Of a stretch of DNA of 48,160 nucleotides, positions 25,415-34,550 are shown in pieces; within the stretch, counting starts at the first letter, position 1; every line of letters begins with the position of its first letter. The stretch is from an uncultured Bacteroidales bacterium (GTDB lineage Bacteria > Bacteroidota > Bacteroidia > Bacteroidales > Bacteroidaceae). The position numbers and the translations under genes are program-made. Where the stretch lies: positions 1 to 48,160 of the forward strand of contig CADAPC010000024.1 in the NCBI GenBank assembly GCA_902789725.1. Reading direction: 5' to 3'. A model generated the notes under the pieces. It was not told where the DNA came from and searched no databases. It was given only the letters and a program-made list of their open reading frames with translations.

Positions 25415-26323
25415 TTAGGGAGGAGGAATGAGATGGCGACAAGCTTGTTCGTCTTGTTGGAGTTGAATCTTCAGGTCATCGAGAGAATGGAATTCCTTTT
25501 CGCCTCGAAGACGATGGAGCAGTTCAACTCGTAGGGATATGCCGTAGAGGTCTCCATCGAAATCGAAGAGATGTACCTCTATACTGCGCTGTGCTCCGTT
25601 ATGCAAGGTGGGACGTGTACCTATATTCAGCATTCCATAGCTCTCTTGTGAAGAACGGACAAAATAAGCTCCGTTGGCAGGAACCAGTTTGCGACTATCG
25701 ACCAGCAAATTGGCCGTAGGAAATCCTAATTTATGCCCATTCTGAAACCCCTTCACCACTTCGCCTTGCAAGAAATAAGGATAGCCCAAGAGCTGACGGG
25801 CTTTTTCCACATCACCTTGCAGAAGTGCACGCCGGATGGATGTAGAAGAAATCTCATCATCAGACACGCATTGCCTACAACCCACCACTTGAATGCCAAG
25901 TGCTTTTCCATACTTCACATAATCGTGAAAAGAGGAATTTCCATGTCCAAAATGATTGTCGTAGCCTATAACCAAGACACTCACGTTGAACCGTCTTTTA
26001 AGCACCTCGCTCATAAACTCATAAGCCGACATTTGGGCCAACTGTGGGGTGAACTCCACCAGCTCTACCCTATCTACTCCTGTAGCTTGGAGCAGTTGAC
26101 ACTTTTCATCGCCCACCGTCAGAAATTGAGGCTCAAAATCCTTCCTGAGCACCTGCAAGGGATGGTTAGGGAAAGTAACAACCAACGATTCAAGTCCACA
26201 CGCGCAAGCCCGTCTGATTACTTGGCTTAAAACAAATTTGTGACCTCGATGCACACCATCGAAAGTTCCTATCGTAGCCACACAGGGATGAGTGATTGTT
26301 CTGTTGTATCCTCCTGACATCAT
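25415..26323 (-). CDS. ribF: Riboflavin kinase / FAD synthetase
   Basis: A 302-residue bifunctional enzyme that makes FMN and FAD from riboflavin. The adenylyltransferase motif ATIGTFDGVHRGHK is at the start, VIGYDNHFGHG and SSTSIRRALLQGDVEKA follow, and the kinase domain has FPTANL and GMLNIGTRPT. I start it at ATG 26323. The frame stays open to 26527, but that extension would run through the end of the upstream gene and has no family match. The chosen start is 10 bases after that gene's stop, consistent with an operon. Confidence 0.93.
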   Translation of the reverse strand: MMSGGYNRTITHPCVATIGTFDGVHRGHKFVLSQVIRRACACGLESLVVTFPNHPLQVLRKDFEPQFLTVGDEKCQLLQATGVDRVELVEFTPQLAQMSAYEFMSEVLKRRFNVSVLVIGYDNHFGHGNSSFHDYVKYGKALGIQVVGCRQCVSDDEISSTSIRRALLQGDVEKARQLLGYPYFLQGEVVKGFQNGHKLGFPTANLLVDSRKLVPANGAYFVRSSQESYGMLNIGTRPTLHNGAQRSIEVHLFDFDGDLYGISLRVELLHRLRGEKEFHSLDDLKIQLQQDEQACRHLIPPP

Positions 26324-26333
26324 GAGAAACGGC

Positions 26334-27608
26334 TTAGGCAAAGAAAAAATAAGCAACGACAATGGCTGCGAGGATGCCTGCAAGGTCGGCCAAAAGGCCA
26401 CAGGTGACGGCATGACGGGTGTGACGTATGCCCACTGAGCCAAAATACACAGCCAAGATATAAAACGTCGTGTCGGTCGAACCCTGAAAAATGCAAGCAA
26501 GACGGCCAGCAAAAGAGTCTGCTCCATAAGTGGTCATTGTGTCCACCATCATGCCACGTGCCCCTGAACCCGAAAGTGGCTTCATGAGCGCAGTAGGCAA
26601 AGCTGTAACGAAGTCGGTTGACCCTCCACAGAGTTCCACCAACCATTCAATACCATTAATCAAAATGTCCATGCCCCCACTGGCGCGGAACACACCGATA
26701 GCCACCAGGATGGCAACCAGATAAGGAATGACTCGCACGGCCGTTGTGAAACCATCTTTCGCCCCTTCAATAAAAGCTTCATAAATGTTCACCTTCTTCA
26801 CCATGCCAGCAATGATAAAGGCAAGAATGATGCCAAAAAGGATGACATTGGCAGCCAAAGTGCTTGCCGTATCCATCGTTTCTTTGTCCATCTTTGAGAA
26901 TCCCCAAATAATGGCTGCAACAAGCGCGCAAAGCCCCCCTAAAGAACACAGCAAAACGGGTTGCAGCAAGTTGATGCGCTGATAAAGACTGGTGACGATG
27001 ATGCCCATCAGCGTTGCAGCAAAAGTGGCCAGCAGTATGGGCACAAACACATCGGTTGGCTGCGCCGCTCCCATCTGGGCACGATATACCATAATACTGA
27101 CAGGGATGATAGTCAGTCCCGACGTGTTGAGCACCAAGAACATAATCATCGGATTGGAAGCCGTAGCGTTCATCTCAGCCAGTTTTCCGCTGTCCGAAAT
27201 CCGTTGCTTGTTCCTCTCCACATTGAGTTCTTGCATGCTCTCCATCGCTTTCAGGCCAAGCGGTGTAGCCGCATTGTCCAACCCCAGCATGTTGGCGGCA
27301 ATATTCATGAAGATGTGTCCTGTGGCAGGATGCCCCTTGGGGATGTCGGGAAAAAGACGGGTGAAGACGGGACTGAGCAGACGTGAGAGAGCATTGACCA
27401 TTCCACCCTTCTCGCCTATCTTCATCACACCCATCCAGAGAGAGAGCACCCCCGTCAGTCCGATGGATATTTCAAAAGCCGTCTTGGAGTTTTCAAACGT
27501 AGAATTGATGATGTCGGCAAACACGCCCGTGTTGCCAGCAAAACACTGTATGATGGCGCACACGGCTGCCAGAAGGAAAAATGCAATCCAAATGTAGTTT
27601 AGTACCAT
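26334..27608 (-). CDS. Nucleoside recognition (gate) domain membrane protein, SpmA-SpmB fusion type
   Basis: A 424-residue polytopic membrane protein with two gate-like halves joined in one chain. The first half has SIGLTGVLSLWMGVMKIGEKGG and ANMLGLDNAATPLGLKAM, as in SpmA. The second half has FIEGAKDGFTTAVRVIPYLVAI and GSGARGMMVDTMTTYG, as in SpmB. In spore formers these two are separate spore maturation proteins; in Bacteroidetes the fused form has no defined substrate. It leads ribF and DUF3109 in a likely operon. The name 'spore maturation protein' should not be read as evidence of sporulation. Confidence 0.88.
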   Translation of the reverse strand: MVLNYIWIAFFLLAAVCAIIQCFAGNTGVFADIINSTFENSKTAFEISIGLTGVLSLWMGVMKIGEKGGMVNALSRLLSPVFTRLFPDIPKGHPATGHIFMNIAANMLGLDNAATPLGLKAMESMQELNVERNKQRISDSGKLAEMNATASNPMIMFLVLNTSGLTIIPVSIMVYRAQMGAAQPTDVFVPILLATFAATLMGIIVTSLYQRINLLQPVLLCSLGGLCALVAAIIWGFSKMDKETMDTASTLAANVILFGIILAFIIAGMVKKVNIYEAFIEGAKDGFTTAVRVIPYLVAILVAIGVFRASGGMDILINGIEWLVELCGGSTDFVTALPTALMKPLSGSGARGMMVDTMTTYGADSFAGRLACIFQGSTDTTFYILAVYFGSVGIRHTRHAVTCGLLADLAGILAAIVVAYFFFA

Positions 27609-27704
27609 AAAGACCCCTCCCCCGCCTCCACTAACTGGGAGGAGTAGAATGTTGATGGGGGATTATTCTACTGTTAGATTCAACAATGTATTTCACACAT
27701 GCCT

Positions 27705-28211
27705 TTATCTTTTGTTAGTGGCATACGTGCCTTCTTCTTTAGCTTTTCGCTTTTGCTTCCACCGCCCCAGCCAGCTCTTCACCACAATGGAAATGGCAAC
27801 ACCTATCACGACAATGGCGGTGAGAATGGTTGCAATCAGATTGTTAGTGTCTTTGTGCTCCAAAAACACGTCTTTACCTTCTGGGTCGTAGTATAGTTTC
27901 GTGTCTCGGAAGATATAAGGTGGGGAGTCTTTCTCACGGCTTCCCAAATCAACTTTATAGGTACTCCCTTTATAGGCAACATCCATGTAGTAGTTGACTT
28001 CTTTGTCATCCTTACTATCGAAAATGCCACTGTCATCGTACATTCTGACGAATTGGTATTGGATGGGCTGCTCGTTCCATTCAATAGATGCATGCCTTGC
28101 CCAATGTTTCACGGTAAAGAAGCCCCATGCGCAGAGTCCGCCTACAGCCAGAACGATGACGATGATGATGATGTGGAATAATCCATTGTTTGTATTGCCT
28201 GTTTTTTTCAT
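27705..28211 (-). CDS. Small membrane protein, function unknown
   Basis: A 168-residue protein with a membrane segment near the N-terminus (about 12-32, IIIIVIVLAVGGLCAWGFF) and a second at about 124-144 (LIATILTAIVVIGVAISIVV). The soluble part between them (about 35-120) includes YYMDVAYKGSTYKVDLGSRE and LYYDPEGKDVFLEHKD. This layout resembles DUF3592-type proteins, which I suggest only tentatively. A basic tail (RWKQKRKAK) should stay in the cytoplasm. It starts 12 bases after the GH27 gene and may be transcribed with it. Confidence 0.65.
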   Translation of the reverse strand: MKKTGNTNNGLFHIIIIVIVLAVGGLCAWGFFTVKHWARHASIEWNEQPIQYQFVRMYDDSGIFDSKDDKEVNYYMDVAYKGSTYKVDLGSREKDSPPYIFRDTKLYYDPEGKDVFLEHKDTNNLIATILTAIVVIGVAISIVVKSWLGRWKQKRKAKEEGTYATNKR

Positions 28212-28223
28212 GATAGGAAAGAA

Positions 28224-30227
28224 TTATTGAATCAGCCATTTTTTGCCATCTTTGATATAGAATCCCTTCGATGGTGTTGCCACAGGGCGCCCTTGGAGGT
28301 CAAACAAAATACCTGTAGTGGTGGCTTCGTTTTGAGGAGCGGCGATGGCATCGGTAGCTTCGCTATGCAGTTTGAAAAGTCTCACACCATGCAGAGGAAT
28401 GGTGGTGTGGAGAGTACCTGAGGTGATGAAGATATTCTCGTCTTTGCTCCAGATATTCCTCACGCTTACAAGTTCATCAGCTTCATACCCCAACTGTGTG
28501 AGGTCGAAGTCGCATTCAGTCTCCTTGCTGGAGGAGGTATAAATGATGAATTCCAACGTAGTGCCCGATGTGGATGGATTGTCTGTATCGCAAGAAGAGT
28601 CATACCCGCAGAGAGAACGGAAGGTCGTGTAGTTGTGACCAGCTGGGAGGTCATATATCAAGGTGCATTTCGCATTCAGTCCCAAACCTGTAGAATAAGC
28701 CTGTCCATCCACACGCAGGGTTCCGTTCTCCACGTTCCTATTGATATGGAGCGTGCCCCAGTCAGAACTATAAGATGTTGCTGTCAGGGTAGTCAAAGAG
28801 GTTTCGTTCCCCTCCGCATCGATGAGAACAGGATTGATGAGATCGGCACGGTCATAAGCGAATCCGTCATTCCAGTCGCTCACCACAATCTTCAGCTGTT
28901 CAGCCCCGGTGATGTCTGCCTCCAACTGATAAGACTTGGTGCCTCGACGAGAAATGAGTCCTGAGCGTGCCACTATATCACCTTGCTCCACCGACGGGTC
29001 ACGTTGGAAAATCGCCAGATAACGGTCGCCTGTGGCGGGGTCGGTGGATGTCCAGATGGTCTGCCCTGTCTGCGTGTTGTTCAGCACCTGATGGGCATCT
29101 GTGCCATGCTTGTGCATCTGGTGATATTCCTCATTCGTCAACAGCGAGAGGGTGAACGCATCGTTCTTCGTCATTTCTCCTCCGAAGAAGAGTGGTGAGT
29201 GACAGATACCCCATAAGGTCATCATGGTCAGTTGTTCGTCCTCTGTGAGGTTTGTCCATCGCCCACGCTCAGCCCCCGTATAACCTGCATCGGCAATCGT
29301 CATGGCAATCTGTCCCAAAGGCAGCATATCGCAGTCAGCATAATTGCCAGGCTGAGCATACTTGCTCCATTCATGAGCCTCAGCAAATACAGCATCGACC
29401 GCACTCCACGAGTCCCACAGGTCGTCCATCATGCGCCACATGTTGGCATTCTCCAAGCATTGCTGTGCATACGTGTATTGGGTCTTGCCCGGGCTGAGCG
29501 AGAGCACGATGGGGCGTCCCGTCTGGTCAATCGCCTTACGAATCATCTTGATTTCATTCGTATAGAACGGGCGTGAGAGGTCATCCACCTTCACAAAGTC
29601 CACACCCCACTCTGCATAGAGGTCGAAGATGCTGTTGTAATAGAGCTGGCCATATTCGTTGTAGCGTACTGTCAAGTTATCCTTCAGCCATGTACAAGCT
29701 GACGACGTGCCGCTATACACCTGATTCCATGCCGTTTCCTCGCTGCCCTTCAACTGATAGGAGGACCCCACCACCGACTTGGGCACACCTCTCATGATGT
29801 GGATGCCAAATTTCAAGCCCATGCTGTGAATCTTGTCGGCCAATGCCTTGAAGCCTTGGTTTTTGCCATCTACCATCACAGAAGGGAAACGGGAGGGCGA
29901 TGGCAGATAACGTCCATATTCATCCAGCACATACCCTTGTGTGCCCTGCTGATTGTAGTTCCCTCCACCCAATGAGGGATGGTTGCAATACCAGCGGATG
30001 TCCACCACCACATACTCCCAGCCATACTTTACAAGGTCATTATCCACCAAATACTGTGCATTTTGCAGCACTTCTTTCTCTGTGACGGAAGAGTAGTAAC
30101 AGTCCCACGAGTTCCAGCCCATCGGAGGTGTCATTGCCCAAGTGCGGAACGTGGCAATATCCTCCTGTGCCATTGCAGCACAAAGTCCCCAAACGGAAGT
30201 CAGAAGTGTCAACACAAATCTTTTCAT
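28224..30227 (-). CDS. Secreted GH27 alpha-galactosidase-like enzyme with NPCBM-like domain
   Basis: A 667-residue protein with a signal peptide (cleavage near AMAQE). The GH27 catalytic barrel begins with MTPPMGWNSWDCYY; the likely nucleophile is Asp 215 in VDFVKVDD and the acid/base is near 268-269 in WRMMDDLWDSW. A C-terminal beta domain follows, and residues about 475-600 look like an NPCBM/NEW2 carbohydrate-binding domain (GLGLNAKCTLIYDLP). The end, FDLQGRPVATPSKGFYIKDG, is a sorting-type tail frequent in Bacteroidales exoproteins. The likely substrate is an alpha-galactoside-bearing polysaccharide; alpha-N-acetylgalactosaminidase is an alternative. It has its own promoter. Confidence 0.88.
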   Translation of the reverse strand: MKRFVLTLLTSVWGLCAAMAQEDIATFRTWAMTPPMGWNSWDCYYSSVTEKEVLQNAQYLVDNDLVKYGWEYVVVDIRWYCNHPSLGGGNYNQQGTQGYVLDEYGRYLPSPSRFPSVMVDGKNQGFKALADKIHSMGLKFGIHIMRGVPKSVVGSSYQLKGSEETAWNQVYSGTSSACTWLKDNLTVRYNEYGQLYYNSIFDLYAEWGVDFVKVDDLSRPFYTNEIKMIRKAIDQTGRPIVLSLSPGKTQYTYAQQCLENANMWRMMDDLWDSWSAVDAVFAEAHEWSKYAQPGNYADCDMLPLGQIAMTIADAGYTGAERGRWTNLTEDEQLTMMTLWGICHSPLFFGGEMTKNDAFTLSLLTNEEYHQMHKHGTDAHQVLNNTQTGQTIWTSTDPATGDRYLAIFQRDPSVEQGDIVARSGLISRRGTKSYQLEADITGAEQLKIVVSDWNDGFAYDRADLINPVLIDAEGNETSLTTLTATSYSSDWGTLHINRNVENGTLRVDGQAYSTGLGLNAKCTLIYDLPAGHNYTTFRSLCGYDSSCDTDNPSTSGTTLEFIIYTSSSKETECDFDLTQLGYEADELVSVRNIWSKDENIFITSGTLHTTIPLHGVRLFKLHSEATDAIAAPQNEATTTGILFDLQGRPVATPSKGFYIKDGKKWLIQ

Positions 30228-30252
30228 ACGTACATTTTTATATAATTTTTTG

Positions 30253-30260
30253 CAAAAGTA
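30253..30260 (-). promoter_or_regulatory. -7 box for the GH27 gene
   Basis: The minus strand reads TACTTTTG, about 25 bases upstream of the start at 30227 and just after the terminator of the preceding gene. Confidence 0.6.
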
Positions 30261-30262
30261 CG

Positions 30263-30300
30263 AAAAAAAACGGAGACACGCTCCATGTGTCCCCGTTTTT
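30263..30300 (-). terminator. Terminator of the 977-residue protein gene
   Basis: On the minus strand AAAACGG-GGACAC and GTGTC-TCCGTTTT pair with one mismatch around a short loop, followed by a run of T. It separates this gene from the GH27 promoter. Confidence 0.8.
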
Positions 30301-30321
30301 ATATAGATGGAAGTATTACTT

Positions 30322-33255
30322 TTACTTCACCAGTACTTTATTCACCTTGCCGTTTGACATCTTCACGATGTTGATGCCCTTCTGAAGAGCATTGAGGCGA
30401 ACACCATTGACAGTGTAGATTTCAGAAGTAACCTCAGCCGCATTCTCCACATCGCTGATGCGAGTAGCAAGAGCACCAGCAGGCACTTCCTTCGAGTTGT
30501 AAACCAAACGGAAATTGTCAAGTTTGAACCAACCAGCACTGTCGTATGGATGAGCTTCGCCCACTTCCACATCTACATTGTTGGTGCGGAAACCGAACTT
30601 GAGTTCCTGACCCTCAGCCAGACCGAATGTCAAGCTCATGGGGCGAGGACAAGAAGTAACGCCATACTGAGAAGACTGTACATGACCAGCGTAAGTGAGA
30701 TGCTTCACCTCTGCGTCGGGATATTCAGCATCATCCTTGGCTGCGGCAATCATGTCGTCAGTGTCGTTAGGATGCTCAGCATACACTTCTTCTGAACCGA
30801 ACATCTGTACATACTCATTGGCGAAAATGCGCTGAGTAGTCAAGCACTGGCCACCCCAGTTCCACTGCACCACCATGTCGCAAGTAAGCGTGTAAGTACC
30901 AGCGGGCAGACCTTTGATGGTTTGAGAGAGTTCCACCTCTGGCACGTTGCCAGCCCAGATGCCCCAAACATGTTCACCGTCAGTATATTGATTGGTCCAA
31001 GAGTTGCCCTCTTCGTCCACTTCGTCAATGTTGTCACCCGAGTTGATGGCACACCAGCCCAAGTTGGCACCAGCCGTCGTGTAGTCAGAAGGAGAAGTAC
31101 ACTCCATTCCGTTCATCACCATCGTCCATCCTGCAGGAGGAGCAGCCACACCGTCGGAATTGTTTCCACCCTGAGCAGAGAGGTCTTCGAAAGAAGGATT
31201 CTTGATGTAATCGGTCAGTTCGTCACCTTCTTCGATTTCGTCACTCTGAATGCAAGCCTGCAATGCATCGTTCAGGCCAGCGATGATGGCATCCACTGCC
31301 GCAGCATCGTCAGCACTTCCCATCTCGTAAGCTTCCTGCGCTGCACCAATCACGTCGCCATATTCGCCTGCACCCAGCTTGTTTTCATACTGAGCCAGAT
31401 AAATCCAGTGCTGTTCAATGGCTGCACTGAGTTTCTCATATGCCTTCACCGAAGCATTCACCTCAACCACGAAGTCCTTGGCAGCGAGAATACCAGCAAC
31501 AATGTCTTCCTTCTTGCTGTCTTCCGTCAAACCACCCAGCTGGCTTTCAGTCATCTTGTCAGCTACAACAGCTGCCATTGGCAAGCCTTCGAACTCCTTC
31601 AGCTGATCCACATAGTAGTCATAAATGGCAATGGCATCTTCAGCCACATAACCCAAATTCTTGATGGTGTAGTTGTCGGTCTTGAACCATCCGTCGCCAC
31701 CTGCACCGTTGCTGGTTTCACGATAGTTGGCTGCATAGTTGCCATCAGTGCGAACACCAAAGGTAAGCGTTCCGTCATAGACAAATGCACGCACTGTCAC
31801 AGGACGCATTTCACGGTCGGTCGTGATGATTTCATTGCCTGCAAACGTATAAACCTCCGATTTGTCCAGTTCCTCCACATTGTAGTCGAAGTCGCTACCA
31901 TAATAAGTAGAATTGAGGTTACCGAAGATGCGCTGAGTGGTCAGACGAGAGCCGTTGCCGTTGCTGCCAGCCATCAAACCGGCTGTAATCTCGTATGTAC
32001 CAGTTTCCAAGCCTTCGATTGTCTGAGAGATTTCGTAGGTGGGAATACCGCTGTTCCAGATGCCGAACGACATGGTGCCGTCTTTGATTTCGCCTTCGCT
32101 GTCATCGTTCACGCCATGCCAGCCCATTGATGCATTGGCACCGTCAGCCAACTGCTGGCCGTTGATATACACATTCCATCCGTAAGGAGCAGGACCACCG
32201 CTGGACGACATGTTGCCTCCCTGAGCCGAAAGGTCTTCGAACGACATGTTCACACCCAGCGAAGTGATGTCGCCCGAACCCATCGAGTAAGAAGTCTCTG
32301 CATTCTTCAGAGTCGTTGTAGCAGATTCCACTTCTGTGGTTGCAGTCTTCTCGCCGAATGCCTTCTGAGCCGTAGCAATTGCAGCGTTCAACACTGCATT
32401 ATCATCTACATTCAGTGCAATGGCTGCCTCAATCTCCTTGTAGAGAGCCACCTTGGCATTAATCATTTCAGGAATGCCAGCCTCCAAGAGCGCGTCGGCA
32501 TCAGTAGCATCATTGTAAGCCTTGGCAGCAACATCGTAAGTGGCCATGAAGCCATCCTTGTAGTCCTCAATGCTGCAATAGTCAGCATAGTACTTGTTGA
32601 TGGTGCCAGAATATTTAATGTCCTCCATGTAAGCTGGAAGATTCTCTACCTGAACAAAACCCCAGTTGAATGAAGTGTAGTCGTTGATGATGACGATTTC
32701 TTCCTCTTTGTCATCATATTCGCCCGTCTTGGTAGCACCTCCCGCATAGTCGGGGAACCATTGTCCGCCATTGATAGGTTCTGAAATCACAAAGTATTGA
32801 TATCCCGCATTGAGATGCAATTGTTTGTTCATGCAGTTGGGGTTGTTGCCCTGTCCTGCAGTGAGACGGTAAAAGCCTGGATAGTCGCTTTCCTCCACAG
32901 TCCAATAAACAGGCTCTGAAGACTTGAGGTTCAGGTTGTCCGAACCATCGGGGATGGCCATGTAGAAAAAGGCACCGTCTTCTTCTGTGCTTGGAATGGT
33001 AAACGACCATGTGCCATCTTCGTTATGAACTGCAGTGAAAGCATGGTCGGCATAATGAGAATCAGATTCTCCTAAGAAATACAATGCACCATCCCACGAT
33101 GTACGGCTCATGTACTGTGTACCTGTCTGCGCCTTGTTGACCAGCACATACGTAGTGCCATCAGTCAATGTTTCAGGTTGTACTTTGGGTGTTACCTGTG
33201 CATTTGCACTCAATACGGATGCAAAGAGTGACGACAAAAGTAAAAATTTCCTCAT
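30322..33255 (-). CDS. Large secreted modular protein with twin carbohydrate-binding-like repeats
   Basis: A 977-residue protein with a signal peptide (MRKFLLLSSLFASVLSANAQ). The N-terminal region (about 25-200) resembles ricin-like or other lectin-like folds. A helical segment (about 235-335) follows. Two homologous beta modules begin SFEDLSAQGGN (about 345 and 690), each with ...SQTI(E/K)GL..GTY and LTTQRIF. Between them is a second helical region. The C-terminus ends IYTVNGVRLNALQKGINIVK, a sorting-type tail. I see no glycosidase active-site signature. Its position upstream of GH27 suggests polysaccharide binding; a catalytic role cannot be excluded. Confidence 0.7.
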   Translation of the reverse strand: MRKFLLLSSLFASVLSANAQVTPKVQPETLTDGTTYVLVNKAQTGTQYMSRTSWDGALYFLGESDSHYADHAFTAVHNEDGTWSFTIPSTEEDGAFFYMAIPDGSDNLNLKSSEPVYWTVEESDYPGFYRLTAGQGNNPNCMNKQLHLNAGYQYFVISEPINGGQWFPDYAGGATKTGEYDDKEEEIVIINDYTSFNWGFVQVENLPAYMEDIKYSGTINKYYADYCSIEDYKDGFMATYDVAAKAYNDATDADALLEAGIPEMINAKVALYKEIEAAIALNVDDNAVLNAAIATAQKAFGEKTATTEVESATTTLKNAETSYSMGSGDITSLGVNMSFEDLSAQGGNMSSSGGPAPYGWNVYINGQQLADGANASMGWHGVNDDSEGEIKDGTMSFGIWNSGIPTYEISQTIEGLETGTYEITAGLMAGSNGNGSRLTTQRIFGNLNSTYYGSDFDYNVEELDKSEVYTFAGNEIITTDREMRPVTVRAFVYDGTLTFGVRTDGNYAANYRETSNGAGGDGWFKTDNYTIKNLGYVAEDAIAIYDYYVDQLKEFEGLPMAAVVADKMTESQLGGLTEDSKKEDIVAGILAAKDFVVEVNASVKAYEKLSAAIEQHWIYLAQYENKLGAGEYGDVIGAAQEAYEMGSADDAAAVDAIIAGLNDALQACIQSDEIEEGDELTDYIKNPSFEDLSAQGGNNSDGVAAPPAGWTMVMNGMECTSPSDYTTAGANLGWCAINSGDNIDEVDEEGNSWTNQYTDGEHVWGIWAGNVPEVELSQTIKGLPAGTYTLTCDMVVQWNWGGQCLTTQRIFANEYVQMFGSEEVYAEHPNDTDDMIAAAKDDAEYPDAEVKHLTYAGHVQSSQYGVTSCPRPMSLTFGLAEGQELKFGFRTNNVDVEVGEAHPYDSAGWFKLDNFRLVYNSKEVPAGALATRISDVENAAEVTSEIYTVNGVRLNALQKGINIVKMSNGKVNKVLVK

Positions 33256-33258
33256 AGT

Positions 33259-33304
33259 TTGTTAGTTAAGTGAATAATGGGTTGTTAGTTAAGTGAATAA
33301 TGGG
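33259..33304. repeat. Perfect 23-bp tandem duplication in the leader
   Basis: TTGTTAGTTAAGTGAATAAT plus GGG is repeated exactly twice (33259-33281 and 33282-33304), between the promoter and the start of the 977-residue protein gene. Confidence 0.95.
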
Positions 33305-33345
33305 TTTTGTTATTGTTTTGTAAGTTACACCGATAAAAATTCCAT

Positions 33346-33353
33346 CAAAGGTA
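33346..33353 (-). promoter_or_regulatory. -7 box for the 977-residue protein gene
   Basis: The minus strand reads TACCTTTG, giving a leader of about 85 bases that includes the 23-bp tandem repeat. Confidence 0.6.
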
Positions 33354-33458
33354 ACACATCCCTTTTAGATACATCTGCAAAAAGGACATAATTATACCTG
33401 AAAAGAGAGAATTTTCCTGCACCTGACCGCCAAATGTCAACTCCATATGACAATCGCC

Positions 33459-34547
33459 CTATTTGATTCGTCCAAACAGTGGGGTCAAATCTTCTGGCTC
33501 CCCAAGCGATTTAAGAAATTTCTCTCCTTCTTGAGTGGAGATTTCCTTCCCGTCCATCACATACGTGCTTTCCATCTCGTCGGTCTGATAGTTATAGCTC
33601 TGGTTGTCCTCAAATTTGCGCTGAGGCAGGCTGTGTTCCAATGTAACATATTGTGCCGCGAAACACCCCGTTCCGCATCCTCCAGCTGAACCGATGGTGT
33701 TGGAGTGGAAAAGGAAGTGAGTCTTGAAATAGGTGGAGGCCACCATCTGTATTTTCCCCGCCACTATGGAATAGATGGCTTGGCTGTCACCGTTGTCGGA
33801 GGAGAGCCACAATTCGGGATTGTCATCCTCATCAAAATCGTGAAGCGCAAATTTGTCGAACTTCACCTTGTTCTCCAACTGATAGTAGTTGTCGTAGAGC
33901 TGACACATTTCGTCCATGTGTTCAATAGTGGTGGAATACCATTCAGGCCCCATTCCGTTCCATTTGTACGTGTGCTTGATGGAGAAATACCAACCCATGA
34001 GGTATTCGGTCACTACCACATCCTTTCCATGCTGAGGCAGCTGGAAATGGACGGCATCGACCGAGGCATCATTGAAGGCTGGCAAGAATTGGGCCAAAGC
34101 GTCCAGTTCGGGTGTAAGGGTCTGCGTGGCAGCATTGTAGTCGTAAAAAAGCATGATGGGATGAGGGAAGAGGCCATGATAACGGGTATAGGCCACCGCA
34201 AAAAGCTTGTGCCCATTGGAGCGTTTCCACACACAAGCCGCAATGTCTTCCCCATCGTCGCCCAGTTCCTGTGCACTCACATATCCATTGGGGCGATCCA
34301 CCACAATGGCGTAGGAGTCGGCCTCGTTGCCCGTACTGACGGGGTGAGCCAAAATTTCAGTGGCTGGAGTAGTGGGCCACACTTTATTGAATGCTCTGAG
34401 CAGGGTGAGGATATTGCCGTCTTTCACCCCTACGATGGGCTTCTGCGCCCAACTCGAACGAATCACATCGGCCTCATCTTGAGTTTGAGCCATACAGAAC
34501 ACACTACAGACACTCAAGAAGAAAAATAACAATGCGGTCTTTTTCAT
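33459..34547 (-). CDS. Exported protein, paralog of the upstream lipoprotein
   Basis: A 362-residue protein with a clear signal peptide (MKKTALLFFFLSVCSVFCMAQ). It is homologous to the next gene upstream: both share a segment like LLRAFNKVWPT / LFEAFNAVWPT, a following CVWKRSNGHKLFAV / CVWNRKNGHKLFAV stretch and a late acidic loop. Here that loop reads ALHDFDEDDNPELWL, like a calcium-binding FG-GAP/DxDxDG loop. It starts 3 bases after the stop of its paralog, so the two are a tandem duplication within one transcript. Function is unknown. Confidence 0.75.
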   Translation of the reverse strand: MKKTALLFFFLSVCSVFCMAQTQDEADVIRSSWAQKPIVGVKDGNILTLLRAFNKVWPTTPATEILAHPVSTGNEADSYAIVVDRPNGYVSAQELGDDGEDIAACVWKRSNGHKLFAVAYTRYHGLFPHPIMLFYDYNAATQTLTPELDALAQFLPAFNDASVDAVHFQLPQHGKDVVVTEYLMGWYFSIKHTYKWNGMGPEWYSTTIEHMDEMCQLYDNYYQLENKVKFDKFALHDFDEDDNPELWLSSDNGDSQAIYSIVAGKIQMVASTYFKTHFLFHSNTIGSAGGCGTGCFAAQYVTLEHSLPQRKFEDNQSYNYQTDEMESTYVMDGKEISTQEGEKFLKSLGEPEDLTPLFGRIK

Positions 34548-34550
34548 TTT

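Noticed and set aside
26324..26527. N-terminal extension of ribF in the open frame
   Set aside because: It would run through the 3' end of the upstream membrane-protein gene and shows no match to RibF; ATG 26323 starts the conserved domain.
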